The notes: generated by a model from the sequence alone, not told the origin. Numbered from the stretch's first letter, positions 53,849 through 64,000 are shown. The stretch: 64,000 nt of DNA from Onishia niordana (GCF_004798965.1 NZ_SDSD01000001.1:682001-746000), one strand, 5' to 3'. Numbers and translations are program-made.

Positions 53849-54640
53849 ATGCCACTCACTCCGGAACCCGCCATGTTCGATGTCAACGCAGCCACCTTCG
53901 ACGTCAATGGCACGCCCCTTTTGCACCCTACCGACCTCACGCTGACCGCCGGCGAAGTCGTGGGTCTGATCGGTCACAATGGCTCCGGCAAGTCCACCTT
54001 GCTCAAGTTGCTGGCCCGCCAACAGTCACCCAGCCGGGGCGAGATTCGCCTCGATGGGGCGCCGCTGCGGAAGTGGCCGAACCGCGCCTTTGCCCGCCGG
54101 GTGGCATACCTGCCTCAGCACCCGCCCACCGCCGAGAATCTCACCGGGCGTGAACTCGTGGGCTTCGGTCGTTATCCATGGCGCGGCCTGCTGGGCCGAC
54201 ACGGTCGCGAGGACGACCTCGCCATCGATCGCGCCTTGTCGCTCACCCATACCCAGCCGTTCGCCGACCGCCTGATCGACACCCTCTCCGGCGGCGAACG
54301 GCAACGAGTCTGGTTGGCCATGCTGCTGGCCCAGGGCAGCCGCTACCTGCTGCTTGATGAACCACTGGCGGCGCTGGATGTGGCGCATCAGATCGAGGTG
54401 CTGGAGCTGATTGGCCGGCTAAGCCAGGAACTCGAACTCGGTGTCGTCATCGTGCTCCATGACATCAACCTGGCCGCCCGCTACTGCGACCGACTGGTGG
54501 CCATGCATGGGGGACGCCTGCTGGCTGAAGGCACACCTGACGCCATCATGAACGGGGACACGCTCAGAGATATCTACGGTATCCCCATGCATGTCATGCC
54601 GCACCCCAGCGGCAAGCATCGCGTCGCCATCGCTCACTAG
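53849..54640 (+). CDS. fhuC: Ferric hydroxamate ABC transporter ATP-binding protein FhuC
   Basis: About 263 residues. Walker A IGHNGSGKSTLLKLL, signature LSGGERQRVWLAMLLAQ, Walker B YLLLDEPLAALD and switch VIVLHDINLAARYCDR. IYGIPMHVMPHPSG near the end is typical of FhuC proper. Starts at 53849 or 53873 (MFDVNAATF) are both possible; relatives begin near the second. It is followed after 14 bases by fhuD in the standard fhuCDB order. Confidence 0.93.
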   Translation: MPLTPEPAMFDVNAATFDVNGTPLLHPTDLTLTAGEVVGLIGHNGSGKSTLLKLLARQQSPSRGEIRLDGAPLRKWPNRAFARRVAYLPQHPPTAENLTGRELVGFGRYPWRGLLGRHGREDDLAIDRALSLTHTQPFADRLIDTLSGGERQRVWLAMLLAQGSRYLLLDEPLAALDVAHQIEVLELIGRLSQELELGVVIVLHDINLAARYCDRLVAMHGGRLLAEGTPDAIMNGDTLRDIYGIPMHVMPHPSGKHRVAIAH

Positions 54641-54654
54641 CCGCAGGAAGCCCC

Positions 54655-55518
54655 ATGTTGCATCGCCGCCTGCTTGCCGGGCTTATCGGGCCACTGGCCC
54701 TGCTCTGCGCCACCGCCGCCGTGGCGGCCCCAGCCCGTGTGGCCACGCTCGACTGGACCCTCGCCGAGACGCTCGTTGCCCTGGGGCATCCGCCCGTGGC
54801 GACCGCTCAGGTCGATGCCTATCGCGCCTGGGTCAGAAAGCCCGCATTGCCTGACTCGATCATCGATCTTGGACTGCGCACCCAGCCCAACCTCGAGCTG
54901 CTGGCGAGTATCGATCCTGATCGCATCCTGATTTCGCCGATGTTTGCCAACCTCGCCCCTCGCCTCGAACGTATCGCGCCGGTGGACAGCCTGGCGCTCT
55001 TCAGTGCCGGGCACGACACCTGGAGCGAAATGCGCACACTGACACGCTCGGTGGCATCACTGATCGAGCGCCCCCAGGCTGCCACACGGCTGATCGACAA
55101 CACCGAGACGCACCTGGAAACACTCAAGCAACGGCTGGGTGGCGATACCCGGCCGCTGCTCATCATTCAGCTCATGGATGCCCGACACGTGCGGGTCTTC
55201 GGTGACAATGGCCTCTATCAGGCGGTACTCGAACGCCTGGGACTGACCAATGCCTGGAGCGGGAATACCAACGCCTGGGGCTTCTCGCTGGTGCCTCTCG
55301 AGACGCTGATCGGCATCGATGCCCAGCTAGTGGTCATCAAGCCTTATCCGGCCGGCGTACGCGAGGCGCTCACTGACAGTAGCCTCTGGCAGGCGCTGGT
55401 GGATCGTCACGGCGCCCCCTTGGTGCTCGAGCCGGTATGGAGTTTCGGCGCTCTGCCTTCTGCCCGGCGTTTCGCCGATTTACTGGTGACCGCTATGGAG
55501 AATACCGATGGCCGCTGA
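54655..55518 (+). CDS. fhuD: Periplasmic ferric-hydroxamate-binding protein FhuD
   Basis: 287 residues. The signal peptide ends at AVAAPA (about residue 25). [40 protein letters not shown] and [20 protein letters not shown] are FhuD-type motifs. It carries hydroxamate siderophores from the outer-membrane receptor to FhuB. It overlaps fhuB by 11 bases. Confidence 0.92.
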   Translation: MLHRRLLAGLIGPLALLCATAAVAAPARVATLDWTLAETLVALGHPPVATAQVDAYRAWVRKPALPDSIIDLGLRTQPNLELLASIDPDRILISPMFANLAPRLERIAPVDSLALFSAGHDTWSEMRTLTRSVASLIERPQAATRLIDNTETHLETLKQRLGGDTRPLLIIQLMDARHVRVFGDNGLYQAVLERLGLTNAWSGNTNAWGFSLVPLETLIGIDAQLVVIKPYPAGVREALTDSSLWQALVDRHGAPLVLEPVWSFGALPSARRFADLLVTAMENTDGR

Positions 55519-57514
55519 CGCCTTCTTCCGCTCCCGTTTGCCGCGTCTGACGCTGACACCGGGTCACGGCTGCCTGCTACTCGGGCTTGTCGTGACCGCC
55601 TTGGTGGTCGCACACCTGGAGGCCACCCTAGGGCTGGCTCAGGGCCTGATGGCGCTATGGCGCCTACCCGACGCCACGGCTGCAGGCCTGGTGCTGCACG
55701 CTGCCTGGTGGCCGCGCCTGGCCATGTCACTCCTGGCCGGTGGTGGCCTGGCATTGGCCGGGGTTCTGATGCAGCAGGTCTTGCGCAACCCGCTGGCAGC
55801 CCCCACCACACTGGGGGTTGCCAGCGGCGCCAACCTGGCGTTGATGGCCGCGAGTCTGATGGCGCCAGGGTTGCTGGCGCTGGGTCGTGAATGGGTGGCC
55901 CTTGCCGGCGGCGGCCTGGCCATGGGGTTGGTCTTCCTGCTCGCCTGGCGGCGTGGTCTGTCGCCGGTGGTGGTGGTGCTCGGCGGATTGGTGGTCAATC
56001 TCTATCTCGGCGCACTGGGTATGGTGCTGCTGCTCTTCCATCAGGAGGCGCTCAAGGGGCTCTTGATCTGGGGCGCGGGGTCGCTTGCTCAGAACGGCTG
56101 GCATGACGCTGCCTTTCTCGCCCCGCGCCTGGCACTGGGTGCCATGCTCGCCGCTTGGCTGTTGCGGCCGCTTTCGCTGCTGGAACTGGACGAGGCCGGC
56201 GCCCGCAGCCTTGGCGTCTCCCTCAAGCACTTGCGCCTGGCGGGGCTGGGCCTGGCGGTCTTCATCACCGGTTGCATTGTCAGTGTGGTCGGCATCATTG
56301 GCTTCATCGGCCTGGCGGCGCCCAACATCGTGCGCCTGGCCGGTGCCCGCCGGCTCGGTCCCCGACTCGTCTGGTCGACGCTGCTGGGCGCGCTACTGCT
56401 GGCCGTCACCGACCTGTTGCTGCAACGCGTCTCTGGATTTCTGCCCACCATGATTCCCACCGGCGCCATTACCGCCGCGCTGGGCGCGCCGCTTCTGCTG
56501 TGGCTGATTCCGCGCCTGCGCCTGGGTGGCAACGCGCCCCCCCGTGAGGCCCGCACGATAGGTCATCGCCATCCTGCTCCGCGTCGGCTGGTCATGCTGC
56601 TCAGTGCGGCGCTGATCGCGCTGGCCTGCATCGCGTTACTGTCAGGTCAGGGCGCCGATGGCTGGCAGTGGGCCTCAATTGGCAATGGCGACCTGCTGCA
56701 GTGGCGTCTGCCGCGCCTGCTGGCTGCCGCCAGCTGTGGCCTGATGCTGGCCATCGCCGGCACCCTGATCCAACGCCTCACGGCCAACCCCATGGCCAGT
56801 CCCGAGGTCCTCGGCATCAGCGGCGGCAGCGCCATCGCCTTGATCGGCGCCATCTTCCTGTTGCCCGCACCGGATAACCTGACACTGGTCGCCATTGGCA
56901 CCGCCGGCGCCCTGGCCTCGCTGGCCATCCTGGTCGCGATCAACCGCAAGAGCGGTTTCCAGCCCGAGCGGTTGCTGCTCACGGGAGTGGCCATTACCGC
57001 GCTGTTCGACGCGGTCAAGTCGGTGGTGCTGGCCGGTGGCGACCCTCGCGGCCAACAGGTCATCGCCTGGCTATCCGGTTCTACCTACTATGTCGATCTT
57101 GGCAGTGCCCTGATCGTCGCCGGCGCCAGCCTGCTCCTGACGCTTGCCGCGGCCCCCTTTACCCGTTGGCTGGATATCCTGCCACTGGGTGGCGCTACCG
57201 CTTCCGCCCTGGGAATCGGCGTGCATCGGTCACGGCTGGTGCTGTTACTCCTGATTGCCCTGCTCACCGCCACTGCCACGCTGGTGGTGGGGCCGCTCTC
57301 GTTCATCGGCCTGCTGGCGCCCCATATGGCACGGCTCATGGGCTTTACCCGCGCCAGGGCGCACCTTGCCGGCGCAGCGCTAACCGGGGCACTGCTGATG
57401 GTGCTGGCGGACTGGCTAGGCCGCCAACTGATGTTCCCACAGGAAATTCCCGCTGGCCTGGTGGCCTCGCTGCTGGGTGGTGCCTACTTCATGTGGGGAC
57501 TTGGGCGGCGATGA
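55508..57514 (+). CDS. fhuB: Ferric hydroxamate permease FhuB (fused double permease)
   Basis: 668 residues made of two FecCD halves in one chain, the hallmark of Fhu[21 protein letters not shown] and [12 protein letters not shown] in the first; [20 protein letters not shown] and [12 protein letters not shown] in the second. About 18-20 membrane helices. With FhuC and FhuD it imports ferric hydroxamates (ferrichrome, ferrioxamine types). It is the last gene of the iron region. Confidence 0.94.
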   Translation: MAADAFFRSRLPRLTLTPGHGCLLLGLVVTALVVAHLEATLGLAQGLMALWRLPDATAAGLVLHAAWWPRLAMSLLAGGGLALAGVLMQQVLRNPLAAPTTLGVASGANLALMAASLMAPGLLALGREWVALAGGGLAMGLVFLLAWRRGLSPVVVVLGGLVVNLYLGALGMVLLLFHQEALKGLLIWGAGSLAQNGWHDAAFLAPRLALGAMLAAWLLRPLSLLELDEAGARSLGVSLKHLRLAGLGLAVFITGCIVSVVGIIGFIGLAAPNIVRLAGARRLGPRLVWSTLLGALLLAVTDLLLQRVSGFLPTMIPTGAITAALGAPLLLWLIPRLRLGGNAPPREARTIGHRHPAPRRLVMLLSAALIALACIALLSGQGADGWQWASIGNGDLLQWRLPRLLAAASCGLMLAIAGTLIQRLTANPMASPEVLGISGGSAIALIGAIFLLPAPDNLTLVAIGTAGALASLAILVAINRKSGFQPERLLLTGVAITALFDAVKSVVLAGGDPRGQQVIAWLSGSTYYVDLGSALIVAGASLLLTLAAAPFTRWLDILPLGGATASALGIGVHRSRLVLLLLIALLTATATLVVGPLSFIGLLAPHMARLMGFTRARAHLAGAALTGALLMVLADWLGRQLMFPQEIPAGLVASLLGGAYFMWGLGRR

Positions 57515-57628
57515 GACCTTTCGGTCAAACCTTGCCCCCCTTGAAAATTTCCCAGCGCCCTCAACATAAAGGGGCATGGCGATAACTTTAGCCATGGAAG
57601 ACGAATTCTCAATCTGGAGTACTCGTTC

Positions 57629-58198
57629 ATGACAGCACGGAAACCGCTAGGCACTAATCTCAAGGGCGCGATGGTCGGCGCACTGCTCATCGGCGGCATG
57701 AGCGTCGCGGGCTCTGCTCTCGCCGCGCCGCAAGGCCTCTATTCTGCCGACGAACTCAATGATGCCGATGTCGTCCTGAAGGCCTCCCCCGATCAGAACA
57801 TCGGTGAAGTGGACGACATCCTGCTTGACGACGACATGCAGGTACGTGCCCTGGTCGTCGAAACCGACAACCAGTTTGGCCTTGCTGAAAAGGCCTATGT
57901 GATCGACACGGGCAACTTCACCGTCGAGACGCACAACGGTGATAGCCTCGATCAGGTCTCTTATGTCGTACACCTCGACATGACACAGGACGAGGTCGGC
58001 CAGCAGCCTGAGTACACCGAGACCTGGTGGGCCGAAACCAAGGACGCCACGAGCAAGGCCTGGAGCAACACCAAGCAGGGTGCCAGCAGCGCCTGGGAAA
58101 CCACCAAGGAAGCCACCGCCGACGCCCTGACGCGTGCCGGTAACGCGCTTGAATCAGCCGGTGACGAAGCTCAGCAGTCGGTCGATCAGAACCAGTAA
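57629..58198 (+). CDS. Exported PRC-barrel-domain protein with helical tail
   Basis: 189 residues. A signal peptide (to ALAAPQ, about residue 34) precedes a PRC-barrel domain (NIGEVDDILLDDDMQVRALV, GLAEKAYVIDTGNFTV) and a C-terminal Ala/Thr/Lys-rich amphipathic helix (TKDATSKAWSNTKQGASSAW, ETTKEATADALTRAG) like YtxH or LEA proteins. Similar proteins are common in halophiles and stress-induced envelopes. It stands alone with its own terminator. Function unknown. Confidence 0.82.
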   Translation: MTARKPLGTNLKGAMVGALLIGGMSVAGSALAAPQGLYSADELNDADVVLKASPDQNIGEVDDILLDDDMQVRALVVETDNQFGLAEKAYVIDTGNFTVETHNGDSLDQVSYVVHLDMTQDEVGQQPEYTETWWAETKDATSKAWSNTKQGASSAWETTKEATADALTRAGNALESAGDEAQQSVDQNQ

Positions 58199-58278
58199 AT
58201 CTGACCATTGTCGGCACAAAACCGACACTGACTAGTTGCCAATAACGTCAGCTGCTCTTAACTTCAGCTGTTCTATTT

Positions 58279-58305
58279 CACGGCCCGGTCATCGACCGGG
58301 CCGTG
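58279..58305 (+). terminator. Hairpin terminator after the PRC-barrel gene
   Basis: CACGGCCCGGTC (58279-58290) pairs perfectly with GACCGGGCCGTG (58294-58305) around ATC. It lies 80 bases after the stop; no long T-run follows. Confidence 0.75.
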
Positions 58306-58420
58306 TCGTGTCTGACCGTTGGGCGCGCTTTCAAGCGCCATCTGACTCACATGACAGCCCCGCCTCCTGTTCTTACTCGACGAATGTCTAGCCGAGGTCC
58401 TCCGCCCAGCAGTTGCGCTA

Positions 58421-58433
58421 AATGTCAGACATT
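58421..58433. promoter_or_regulatory. Perfect dyad, probable DgoR-type operator
   Basis: AATGTC-A-GACATT is a perfect 6-1-6 inverted repeat, 34-46 bases before the preferred start of the FadR-type regulator. Short palindromes of this kind are the usual GntR/FadR sites and suggest autoregulation. Confidence 0.5.
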
Positions 58434-58466
58434 TATATAGTTAAGTCAGATATTTTGGAGATCGCC

Positions 58467-59282
58467 GTGACAGCCCTGTCGTCTCACGCAACGCCCTCTC
58501 AGCTCTCACAGCTGCCACAACCGCTCACGACCGGCGGCGCCAGCGCGCTTGCCCGCGTGCTGGCACATGCCATTCTGTCCGGTCAGTGGGCCAGCGGAGA
58601 TGTTTTCCCCCGGGAGCTGGATTTATGCCAGCACTTTGCGGCGAGCCGTAATCGGATTCGTAATGCCTTGGCCGCGCTTAGCGGCTGCGGGCTGATCGAG
58701 CGCACCGCCGGCCGCGGCACCGTGGTCCGCGATATCGGCGACTGGCACCTGCTCGACCCGCAGATGAGCGAATGGATGACGGGGCTTGCGTCACCGCACC
58801 CCCAGCTGGTGCGTGAAGTTTTCGCCTTCAGGCTTTCCGCCGAGCCCTTCGTCAGCGAGCTCGCGGCGCTATCGGCCACCGCTCAGGACCTGGCGCGTAT
58901 CGAAGCCGCTTTCGACGGCATGTCGGCGAGTGCGGCCGACCCTGCACGCCGAGAGGAGCACACCGAGCATGACGTCGCCTTCCATGACGCCATCTACCGC
59001 GCCAGCCATAACCTGGTCTGGCGCCAGATGGGGTTATTACTGCGGCCCTCGATCGTCACGCTGATTCAGCATTCCCACCATCATACGGACTCGCTGGATG
59101 ACAGCCTGGCGCGCCACCGCCGCGTGCTGGAAGCGATCCGGCTGCGAAAACCCGATGACGCCCGCGAGGCCACCGAGCAGGTGCTCGCCCGCACCGCTGC
59201 CGATCTTGGTGTCAATGACGACGGTCGACGGCTAAGCCAGGTAGCCCCTCTGACCACCAGGACGACGCCCACCGGCGGATGA
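58467..59282 (+). CDS. dgoR: FadR-type GntR regulator of galactonate catabolism (DgoR-like)
   Basis: 271 residues. N-terminal GntR winged helix (VFPRELDLCQHFAASRNRIR then NALAALSGCGLIERTAGRGT) and a C-terminal FCD domain with metal/effector residues (EHDVAFHDAIYRAS, RHRRVLEAIRLRKPDDAREA). The GTG at 58467 with TTGGAG six bases upstream is preferred; an ATG at 58422 would place the operator dyad inside the coding region. It precedes dgoD in the operon, so it is the likely D-galactonate-responsive repressor. Confidence 0.82.
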   Translation: MTALSSHATPSQLSQLPQPLTTGGASALARVLAHAILSGQWASGDVFPRELDLCQHFAASRNRIRNALAALSGCGLIERTAGRGTVVRDIGDWHLLDPQMSEWMTGLASPHPQLVREVFAFRLSAEPFVSELAALSATAQDLARIEAAFDGMSASAADPARREEHTEHDVAFHDAIYRASHNLVWRQMGLLLRPSIVTLIQHSHHHTDSLDDSLARHRRVLEAIRLRKPDDAREATEQVLARTAADLGVNDDGRRLSQVAPLTTRTTPTGG

Positions 59283-59336
59283 CGACCTCGCACCGCTCTC
59301 TTTTGCCCATTGCCCGACATAAAAAGGATGCATCCC

Positions 59337-60485
59337 ATGAAAATCACCCGACTCAAGACCTGGCAGGTGCCGCCGCGCTGGCTGTTTCTGAAGATCGAGA
59401 CCGACGAGGGCTGCTACGGCTGGGGCGAGCCGGTGGTCGAGGGGCGGGCAGCCACCGTCGAGGCCGCCGTGCATGAGCTCTCCGACTATCTGGTCGGCCA
59501 GGACCCGCGCCACATCGAGCACCTGTGGAACGTCATGTATCGCGCCGGCTTCTATCGCGGCGGCCCGATTTTGATGTCGGCCATCGCCGGCATCGACCAG
59601 GCGCTCTGGGATCTCAAAGGCCGCGACCTGGGCGTGCCCGTGCACCAGCTGCTGGGCGGCCCGGTGCGCGACAAGATGCGCATGTACGCCTGGACCGGCG
59701 GCGACCGCCCAAGCGATGTCGGCACCGGCGCCCGTGCCCTGGTCGATCAAGGCTTTACCGCCTTCAAGATGAACGGCACGCCGGAAATGCAGATCGTCGA
59801 TTCCCATAAGAAGATCGACGACGCCGTGGCCCGGGTTGCCGAGGCCCGTGAGGCCGTGGGGCCGGATGTCGGCATCGGCATCGACTTCCATGGCCGCGTG
59901 CATCGGCCGATGGCCAAGGCGCTGATGCGCGAGCTCGAGCAGTTCCACCCGATGTTCATCGAGGAACCGGTCGCCCCCGAACACCTGCCGGCCCTCAAGC
60001 ACATCGCCGAGGGCATCGCCACGCCGATCGCCACCGGCGAGCGCCTGCACACTCGCTTCCAGTTCCGCGACCTCTTGGCCGATGGCATGGTCGACATCAT
60101 CCAGCCGGATATTTCCCACTGCGGCGGTATCAGCGAGGGGCACAAGATCGCCACCCTGGCCTCCGCCTATGACGTAGCGCTGGCGCCGCACTGCCCGCTG
60201 GGGCCGCTGACGCTCGCCGCCTCGCTGCAACTGGATGCCGTCTGTCACAACGCCTTTATCCAGGAACAGAGCATGGGCATCCACTACAACAAGGACAACG
60301 ACGTGCTCGACTACCTCACCGACAAGTCGGCCCTCGAGATCAAGGACGGCTTCTGCGCCATCCCGCAGGGTCCGGGCTTAGGTGTGGAGATCGACGAGGC
60401 CTTTGTCGAAGAACGTGCCAAGGTTGGTCATCGCTGGCGCAACCCGGTGTGGCAGCACGAAGACGGCTCGGTCGCCGAGTGGTAA
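59337..60485 (+). CDS. dgoD: D-galactonate dehydratase
   Basis: 382 residues of the enolase superfamily, with near-complete DgoD character: [20 protein letters not shown] at the start, metal ligands in [22 protein letters not shown] and [12 protein letters not shown], and the catalytic His in [10 protein letters not shown]. It converts D-galactonate to 2-dehydro-3-deoxy-D-galactonate. AAAGGA precedes the ATG. Confidence 0.95.
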   Translation: MKITRLKTWQVPPRWLFLKIETDEGCYGWGEPVVEGRAATVEAAVHELSDYLVGQDPRHIEHLWNVMYRAGFYRGGPILMSAIAGIDQALWDLKGRDLGVPVHQLLGGPVRDKMRMYAWTGGDRPSDVGTGARALVDQGFTAFKMNGTPEMQIVDSHKKIDDAVARVAEAREAVGPDVGIGIDFHGRVHRPMAKALMRELEQFHPMFIEEPVAPEHLPALKHIAEGIATPIATGERLHTRFQFRDLLADGMVDIIQPDISHCGGISEGHKIATLASAYDVALAPHCPLGPLTLAASLQLDAVCHNAFIQEQSMGIHYNKDNDVLDYLTDKSALEIKDGFCAIPQGPGLGVEIDEAFVEERAKVGHRWRNPVWQHEDGSVAEW

Positions 60486-60569
60486 AGGCGTCGTAAACAA
60501 CTCGCCCTGAAGCACTTCCCGCTGATGCAGGCGCCTTTCCACAAGGCGCCCAGGAATGGAGACATCACA

Positions 60570-61592
60570 ATGTCCGCTGAGCATGCCGCCCCCCTCGCCG
60601 AGCGTCTGAGCTGGATCGCCGTCGACTGGGGCTCCAGCAACCTGCGTGCCTGGGCGCTGAATGACGAGGATCAGGTCATCGCCGAGACCAGCAGCCCACG
60701 CGGCATGCTGGGCCTCACCCCGGATGAGTTCGAAGACGCGCTGCGCGATGTGATCGGCGACTGGCTGCCGGCAGAGGACAACGGCATCGAGGTGCTGATC
60801 TGCGGCATGGCGGGGGCCCGTCAGGGCTGGGTAGAGGCGGCCTATCTGCCGCTGGCCGATGATAGCGATGTCCTCGCTGAGCTCGGCACTCGCTTGACCC
60901 CTGTGCCCACCAAGGACCCGCGCTTGCAGGTGCAGATCGTGCCCGGGCTGTGTCAGCAGCCGGATACGGCACCGACGCCGCAGGGCTTCGATGTGATGCG
61001 TGGCGAGGAGACCCAGCTCGCCGGGCTGGTGGCTCGGCGCCCCGGATTCGACGGCGCTGTCTGCCTGCCGGGCACCCACGCCAAGTGGGCCCGCCTGAAA
61101 GGCGGTCGCATCAGCGGTTTCACCACCTTTATGAGCGGCGAGCTTTTCAAGCTGCTGAGCCGGGACTCGGTGCTAAGGCACTCGCTTAACAGCGAAGACC
61201 TGGCCGGAAGCCTCGACGACGAGGCGCAGCAAGCGGCCTACCTCGAGGGCATCGATACCGCCCTTTCGGACCCCGGTCGTCTGAGTGCCGAGCTATTCGG
61301 CATTCGTGCCCGCGACCTGCTCGATTCAAGGCTGCCCAGCGGCACGGCCCGCGGTGCATGGCTTGGCGCGCGCCTGTCTGGTCTGGTGCTGGGCCTCGAA
61401 CTGTCAGGCGCCACGGCCCACCTGGCGACCGGCAGTCAGGTAGTGCTGATCGGTGCCGAATCGCTATGCCAGCGCTACCGGCTGGCCCTGGAGCATCTGG
61501 GATTTGCGGTGGCTATCGAAGCCAACGCGGACATGATCCTGTCCGGACTCGGCCATATCCACCAGCGGGACGAGAGCGATAGCACCTCCTAG
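60570..61592 (+). CDS. dgoK: 2-dehydro-3-deoxygalactonokinase
   Basis: 340 residues of the actin-like kinase fold: AVDWGSSNLRAWALNDED (phosphate-1 loop), CGMAGARQGW, GEETQLAGL, LPGTHAKWARLKGG and FTTFMSGELFKLL. It phosphorylates KDGal at O6. The ATG at 60570 is set by homology and TGGAGA upstream. It lies between dgoD and dgoA as in classical dgo operons. Confidence 0.94.
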   Translation: MSAEHAAPLAERLSWIAVDWGSSNLRAWALNDEDQVIAETSSPRGMLGLTPDEFEDALRDVIGDWLPAEDNGIEVLICGMAGARQGWVEAAYLPLADDSDVLAELGTRLTPVPTKDPRLQVQIVPGLCQQPDTAPTPQGFDVMRGEETQLAGLVARRPGFDGAVCLPGTHAKWARLKGGRISGFTTFMSGELFKLLSRDSVLRHSLNSEDLAGSLDDEAQQAAYLEGIDTALSDPGRLSAELFGIRARDLLDSRLPSGTARGAWLGARLSGLVLGLELSGATAHLATGSQVVLIGAESLCQRYRLALEHLGFAVAIEANADMILSGLGHIHQRDESDSTS

Positions 61593-61661
61593 ACGACTGC
61601 GTCATGAATCCCAAGCATGAACGAGGCGCCCTCGGCGCCTCCCCTAACTTCAGGAGAAAAC

Positions 61662-62276
61662 ATGAGCCTGCCCCTGGTTGCCATCCTGCGCGGCGTCACA
61701 CCCGCCGAGATCATCGATATAGCCGAGGCGATCATCGCCACGGGCATCACCCGTATCGAGATTCCGCTCAACTCGCCGGAACCGCTCGCGAGCGTCGAGA
61801 AACTGGCCAAGCATTGCGCCGATCATCACAATGGCCGGATTCTCGTCGGCGCGGGCACCGTGCTGACACCTGCCCAGGTGCGCGACGTACATGCGGCCGG
61901 TGGTCGGCTGATTGTCTCGCCCAACTGCAACGTCGAGGTGATTCGCGAGAGCCGTCGGCTCGACATGGTCTCGATGCCCGGTATCGTCACGCCCACTGAG
62001 GCCTTCGCGGCGCTTGAGGCCGGTGCATCGGGTCTCAAGCTCTTCCCCGCCACTCAGGTGGGCATCGCCAACATGAAAGCGATGCAGACCGTGCTGCCCG
62101 AGGGTACCGAACTCTATGCCGTCGGCGGCATCGGCAGCGACAACTTCGCCGAGTGGCGTGCCGCGGGCGTTCATGGCGCAGGGCTTGGCACATCGCTGTA
62201 CACACAGGGACTTGACGCCGGCGAAGTCGGTGAACGGGCAAGGGCACTGGTCGCGGCCTGGCAGGCAGCCGACTGA
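61662..62276 (+). CDS. dgoA: 2-dehydro-3-deoxy-6-phosphogalactonate aldolase
   Basis: 204 residues of the KDPG/KDPGal aldolase family. PLVAILRGVTPAEIIDIAEA carries the general base Glu region, VGAGTVLTPAQV follows, and the Schiff-base lysine is in ASGLKLFPATQVG. It cleaves KDPGal to pyruvate and glyceraldehyde-3-phosphate. The ATG at 61662 has AGGAG 7 bases upstream. Confidence 0.94.
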   Translation: MSLPLVAILRGVTPAEIIDIAEAIIATGITRIEIPLNSPEPLASVEKLAKHCADHHNGRILVGAGTVLTPAQVRDVHAAGGRLIVSPNCNVEVIRESRRLDMVSMPGIVTPTEAFAALEAGASGLKLFPATQVGIANMKAMQTVLPEGTELYAVGGIGSDNFAEWRAAGVHGAGLGTSLYTQGLDAGEVGERARALVAAWQAAD

Positions 62277-62329
62277 CGCCAGCCTTGCGCCTCTCGCAGA
62301 TGATCTCGCAGATGAATAAGGAGCACTAG

Positions 62330-63259
62330 ATGACCACAGCCTCGACGCCGTCATCTCCCTATCTCGGTCATGCCAAGGTCCGCGTCGATAGCGGCTGTGA
62401 GCTTGGCGAAGGACCAGGGTGGGACGCTCGGCGCGGCGAACTGCGCTGGTTGAATATTCTGGCCGGCGAACTGCATCGAGCAGGGGCCGACGGTCATGAC
62501 CATCGCATCACACGCCTCGGCCGGCGTACGTCTTACGCGGCGCTGACTCAAGACAGCGACTACCTGCTGGTGGCGGAAAACCAGCTGTCGCGTTTCGATC
62601 CGCAGAGCGGCGAGACGCGCCCTTTTCTGCCCTTCGAGGCCGACAACCCCGTCACCCGCAGCAATGATGCGAGGGTCGATACCCACGGCAGTTTGTGGCT
62701 GTCGACCATGGGGCTTAGTGCTGAGCCCGGCGCCGGCAGCCTCTATCGTCTGCACCGAGGCGAGCTCACCTGCCTTCGTCAGGGGCTCACCATCCCCAAT
62801 GCGTTGTGCTTTTCGCCAGATGGCAAACACGCCTACTTTAGTGATACCGCGACCGGCTGGGTGATGCGCTGGGCGCTCGACCCACAGGGCTTTCCCCAGC
62901 GCGGCGAAGATGGCGCGTTCATCGAGCCCGAACCCTGGGCCGATATGCGCCAGTCGGGTGGTGGCCCGGATGGCGCTATCATCGATACCGATGGCTACAT
63001 GTGGCTCGCTCTATGGGGCGCCGGCCGCGTGGCGAGGCTCAACCCAAAGGGCGAGGAAGTCGCTCACGTCGCCCTTGTGGCTCGCCAGCCGTCGTGCCCG
63101 GTCTTCGGCGGTGCCGACTTGACCACCCTCTATGTGACGACGGCGCACGAAGGCCTCGCAGACCCACAGGTCCACGACGGCGCACTCTTCGCGTTTGATC
63201 TCGCCGCGTCACTGCCCGGCGTTAAGGGCCTACAGGAGCCTCGATTACGCCTGGCGTGA
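62330..63259 (+). CDS. SMP-30/gluconolactonase-family lactonase
   Basis: 309 residues of the six-bladed SMP-30 propeller. Metal-site residues: Glu in CELGEGPGWD, Asn in TIPNALCFSPDGKHAYFSDT, and Asp in GGGPDGAIIDTDGYMWLALW. It probably hydrolyses galactono-lactone to galactonate, feeding the dgo enzymes upstream. AAGGAG precedes the ATG. The exact lactone is inferred from the operon. Confidence 0.9.
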   Translation: MTTASTPSSPYLGHAKVRVDSGCELGEGPGWDARRGELRWLNILAGELHRAGADGHDHRITRLGRRTSYAALTQDSDYLLVAENQLSRFDPQSGETRPFLPFEADNPVTRSNDARVDTHGSLWLSTMGLSAEPGAGSLYRLHRGELTCLRQGLTIPNALCFSPDGKHAYFSDTATGWVMRWALDPQGFPQRGEDGAFIEPEPWADMRQSGGGPDGAIIDTDGYMWLALWGAGRVARLNPKGEEVAHVALVARQPSCPVFGGADLTTLYVTTAHEGLADPQVHDGALFAFDLAASLPGVKGLQEPRLRLA

Positions 63260-63457
63260 CGATGCCAGCATAGCGATGCGATAACGACCAGGACGATTGA
63301 TTCAAGCCTGCCACGCATCCATTCGTTCATCTCTTCCACGCCGCGCCATAATGCCATGGCGGTCACGAGAGAGCATGCACGAGAAATGAAAGCTGGATGG
63401 TCGTGGATAACATCATGACAATGCGCCGACTGACGCCACCACCGACAAGGACTGCCG

Positions 63458-64000
63458 ATGTTTGCCCAACTCTTCGCCGTGATGGCGCCCGTACTGATCG
63501 GTGCCGGGCTTGGTTTTATGTGGGTGCGGCTGGGCAACGACTTCCCGGTCCCCTTCGTCACCAAGCTGGTCTTCAACATCGGTACCCCGGCGCTGATCCT
63601 GGCCTCGCTGTCAGGCGCCGAGATCGATGCCCAGAGCTTTAGCCTGACGATGCTGGGGACGTTGCTGGTGATTGCCGCCATGGCCCTGGCAACCTTCCTC
63701 GCGGCCCCGCTGCTCGGCAAGCCCTGGCAGGTGCTGCTGTCGCCCATGATGTATCCCAACACCGGCAATATGGGCCTGCCGGTGGTGCTGTATGCCTTCG
63801 GCCAGTCGGCCTTCGCCTTCGCGATTGCCGTGATGGTCACGGTGTCGCTGGTGCAGTTCACCTTCGGCATCGCCATGTCGAGCCGCAGCGGACGGCCGGT
63901 GCGTACCCTGGCCCGCACCCCCGCCTTGTATGCGATTGCCATCGCGCTGACCCTGCTGCTCACCGATACCGATCTCCCCCTGTGGCTCGACAATACGCTG
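63458..64000 (+). CDS. AEC (auxin efflux carrier) family transporter, 3' end outside window
   Basis: The first 181 residues of a membrane protein starting MFAQLFAVMAPVLIGAGLGF at an ATG with AAGGA 6 bases upstream. Five or so hydrophobic segments follow; MMYPNTGNMGLPVVLYAFGQ is the conserved AEC/malonate-transporter-like motif (NxGNMGLP). It is open to the last base. It lies 198 bases after the lactonase and may be a separate unit. The substrate is unknown. Confidence 0.88.
   Translation, partial: MFAQLFAVMAPVLIGAGLGFMWVRLGNDFPVPFVTKLVFNIGTPALILASLSGAEIDAQSFSLTMLGTLLVIAAMALATFLAAPLLGKPWQVLLSPMMYPNTGNMGLPVVLYAFGQSAFAFAIAVMVTVSLVQFTFGIAMSSRSGRPVRTLARTPALYAIAIALTLLLTDTDLPLWLDNTL

Overview
The window is GC-rich chromosomal DNA of a halophilic-type gammaproteobacterium, most like Halomonas and relatives (Halomonadaceae). 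The clues are an ArsJ/GAPDH arsenic operon, an SSS symporter with a tiny partner protein, a secreted DUF7282-type protein behind an ECF sigma/anti-sigma pair, and dense MFS/ABC/TonB transport genes. Genes are tightly packed, often with ATGA overlaps. The exception is a visibly AT-rich island at about 20.2-24.2 kb, which looks acquired.

Layout. 0-5.2 kb: the end of an FMN-dependent glutamate-synthase-like gene, then arsR, ArsJ-associated GAPDH, arsJ and ynfA, facing acr3. 5.2-8.8 kb: a cold-shock protein, two different gamma-glutamylcyclotransferases and SstT. 8.8-14.3 kb: a TetR regulator, a class II aldolase and a 2-hydroxyacid dehydrogenase on the minus strand, opposite an SSS symporter with a 42-residue partner. 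14.3-20.2 kb: an XRE-cupin regulator divergent from an RhtA-like exporter, the ECF sigma/anti-sigma/DUF7282 set, and the alkylation-repair pair Ada-AlkA and Ogt.

20.2-27.0 kb is a defence island ending at a tRNA-Ile(CAU) gene: a structured gene-free stretch, a broken ORF, a HerA ATPase and SIR2 pair (Sir2-HerA/Nezha-type anti-phage system), an HsdR C-terminal fragment, and an AbiE toxin-antitoxin pair with a perfect operator-like inverted repeat. No integrase is visible.

28.9-57.5 kb is a large Fur-type iron region. It holds a TonB receptor, a DHA2 exporter, a siderophore-binding protein with two FecCD permeases, an RraA-like protein, and a minus-strand operon of three IucA/IucC synthetases plus SbnG-like and SbnH-like enzymes. 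This gene set resembles staphyloferrin B biosynthesis but lacks SbnA/SbnB, so the source of the diamine, and hence the product, is open. It continues with an ABC ATPase, a sucrase/ferredoxin-like protein, FhuF, an AraC regulator, two more TonB receptors (one IutA-like) and fhuCDB. Several Fur-box-like sites precede these units. A PRC-barrel protein follows.

58.4-63.3 kb is a D-galactonate catabolic operon (FadR-type regulator, dgoD, dgoK, dgoA, an SMP-30 lactonase), and an AEC transporter runs off the window end.

A recurring oddity is short tandem repeats with 14-15 bp units in gene-free spacers, plus in-frame 15-bp and 24-bp duplications inside arsR and the sbnG-like gene.
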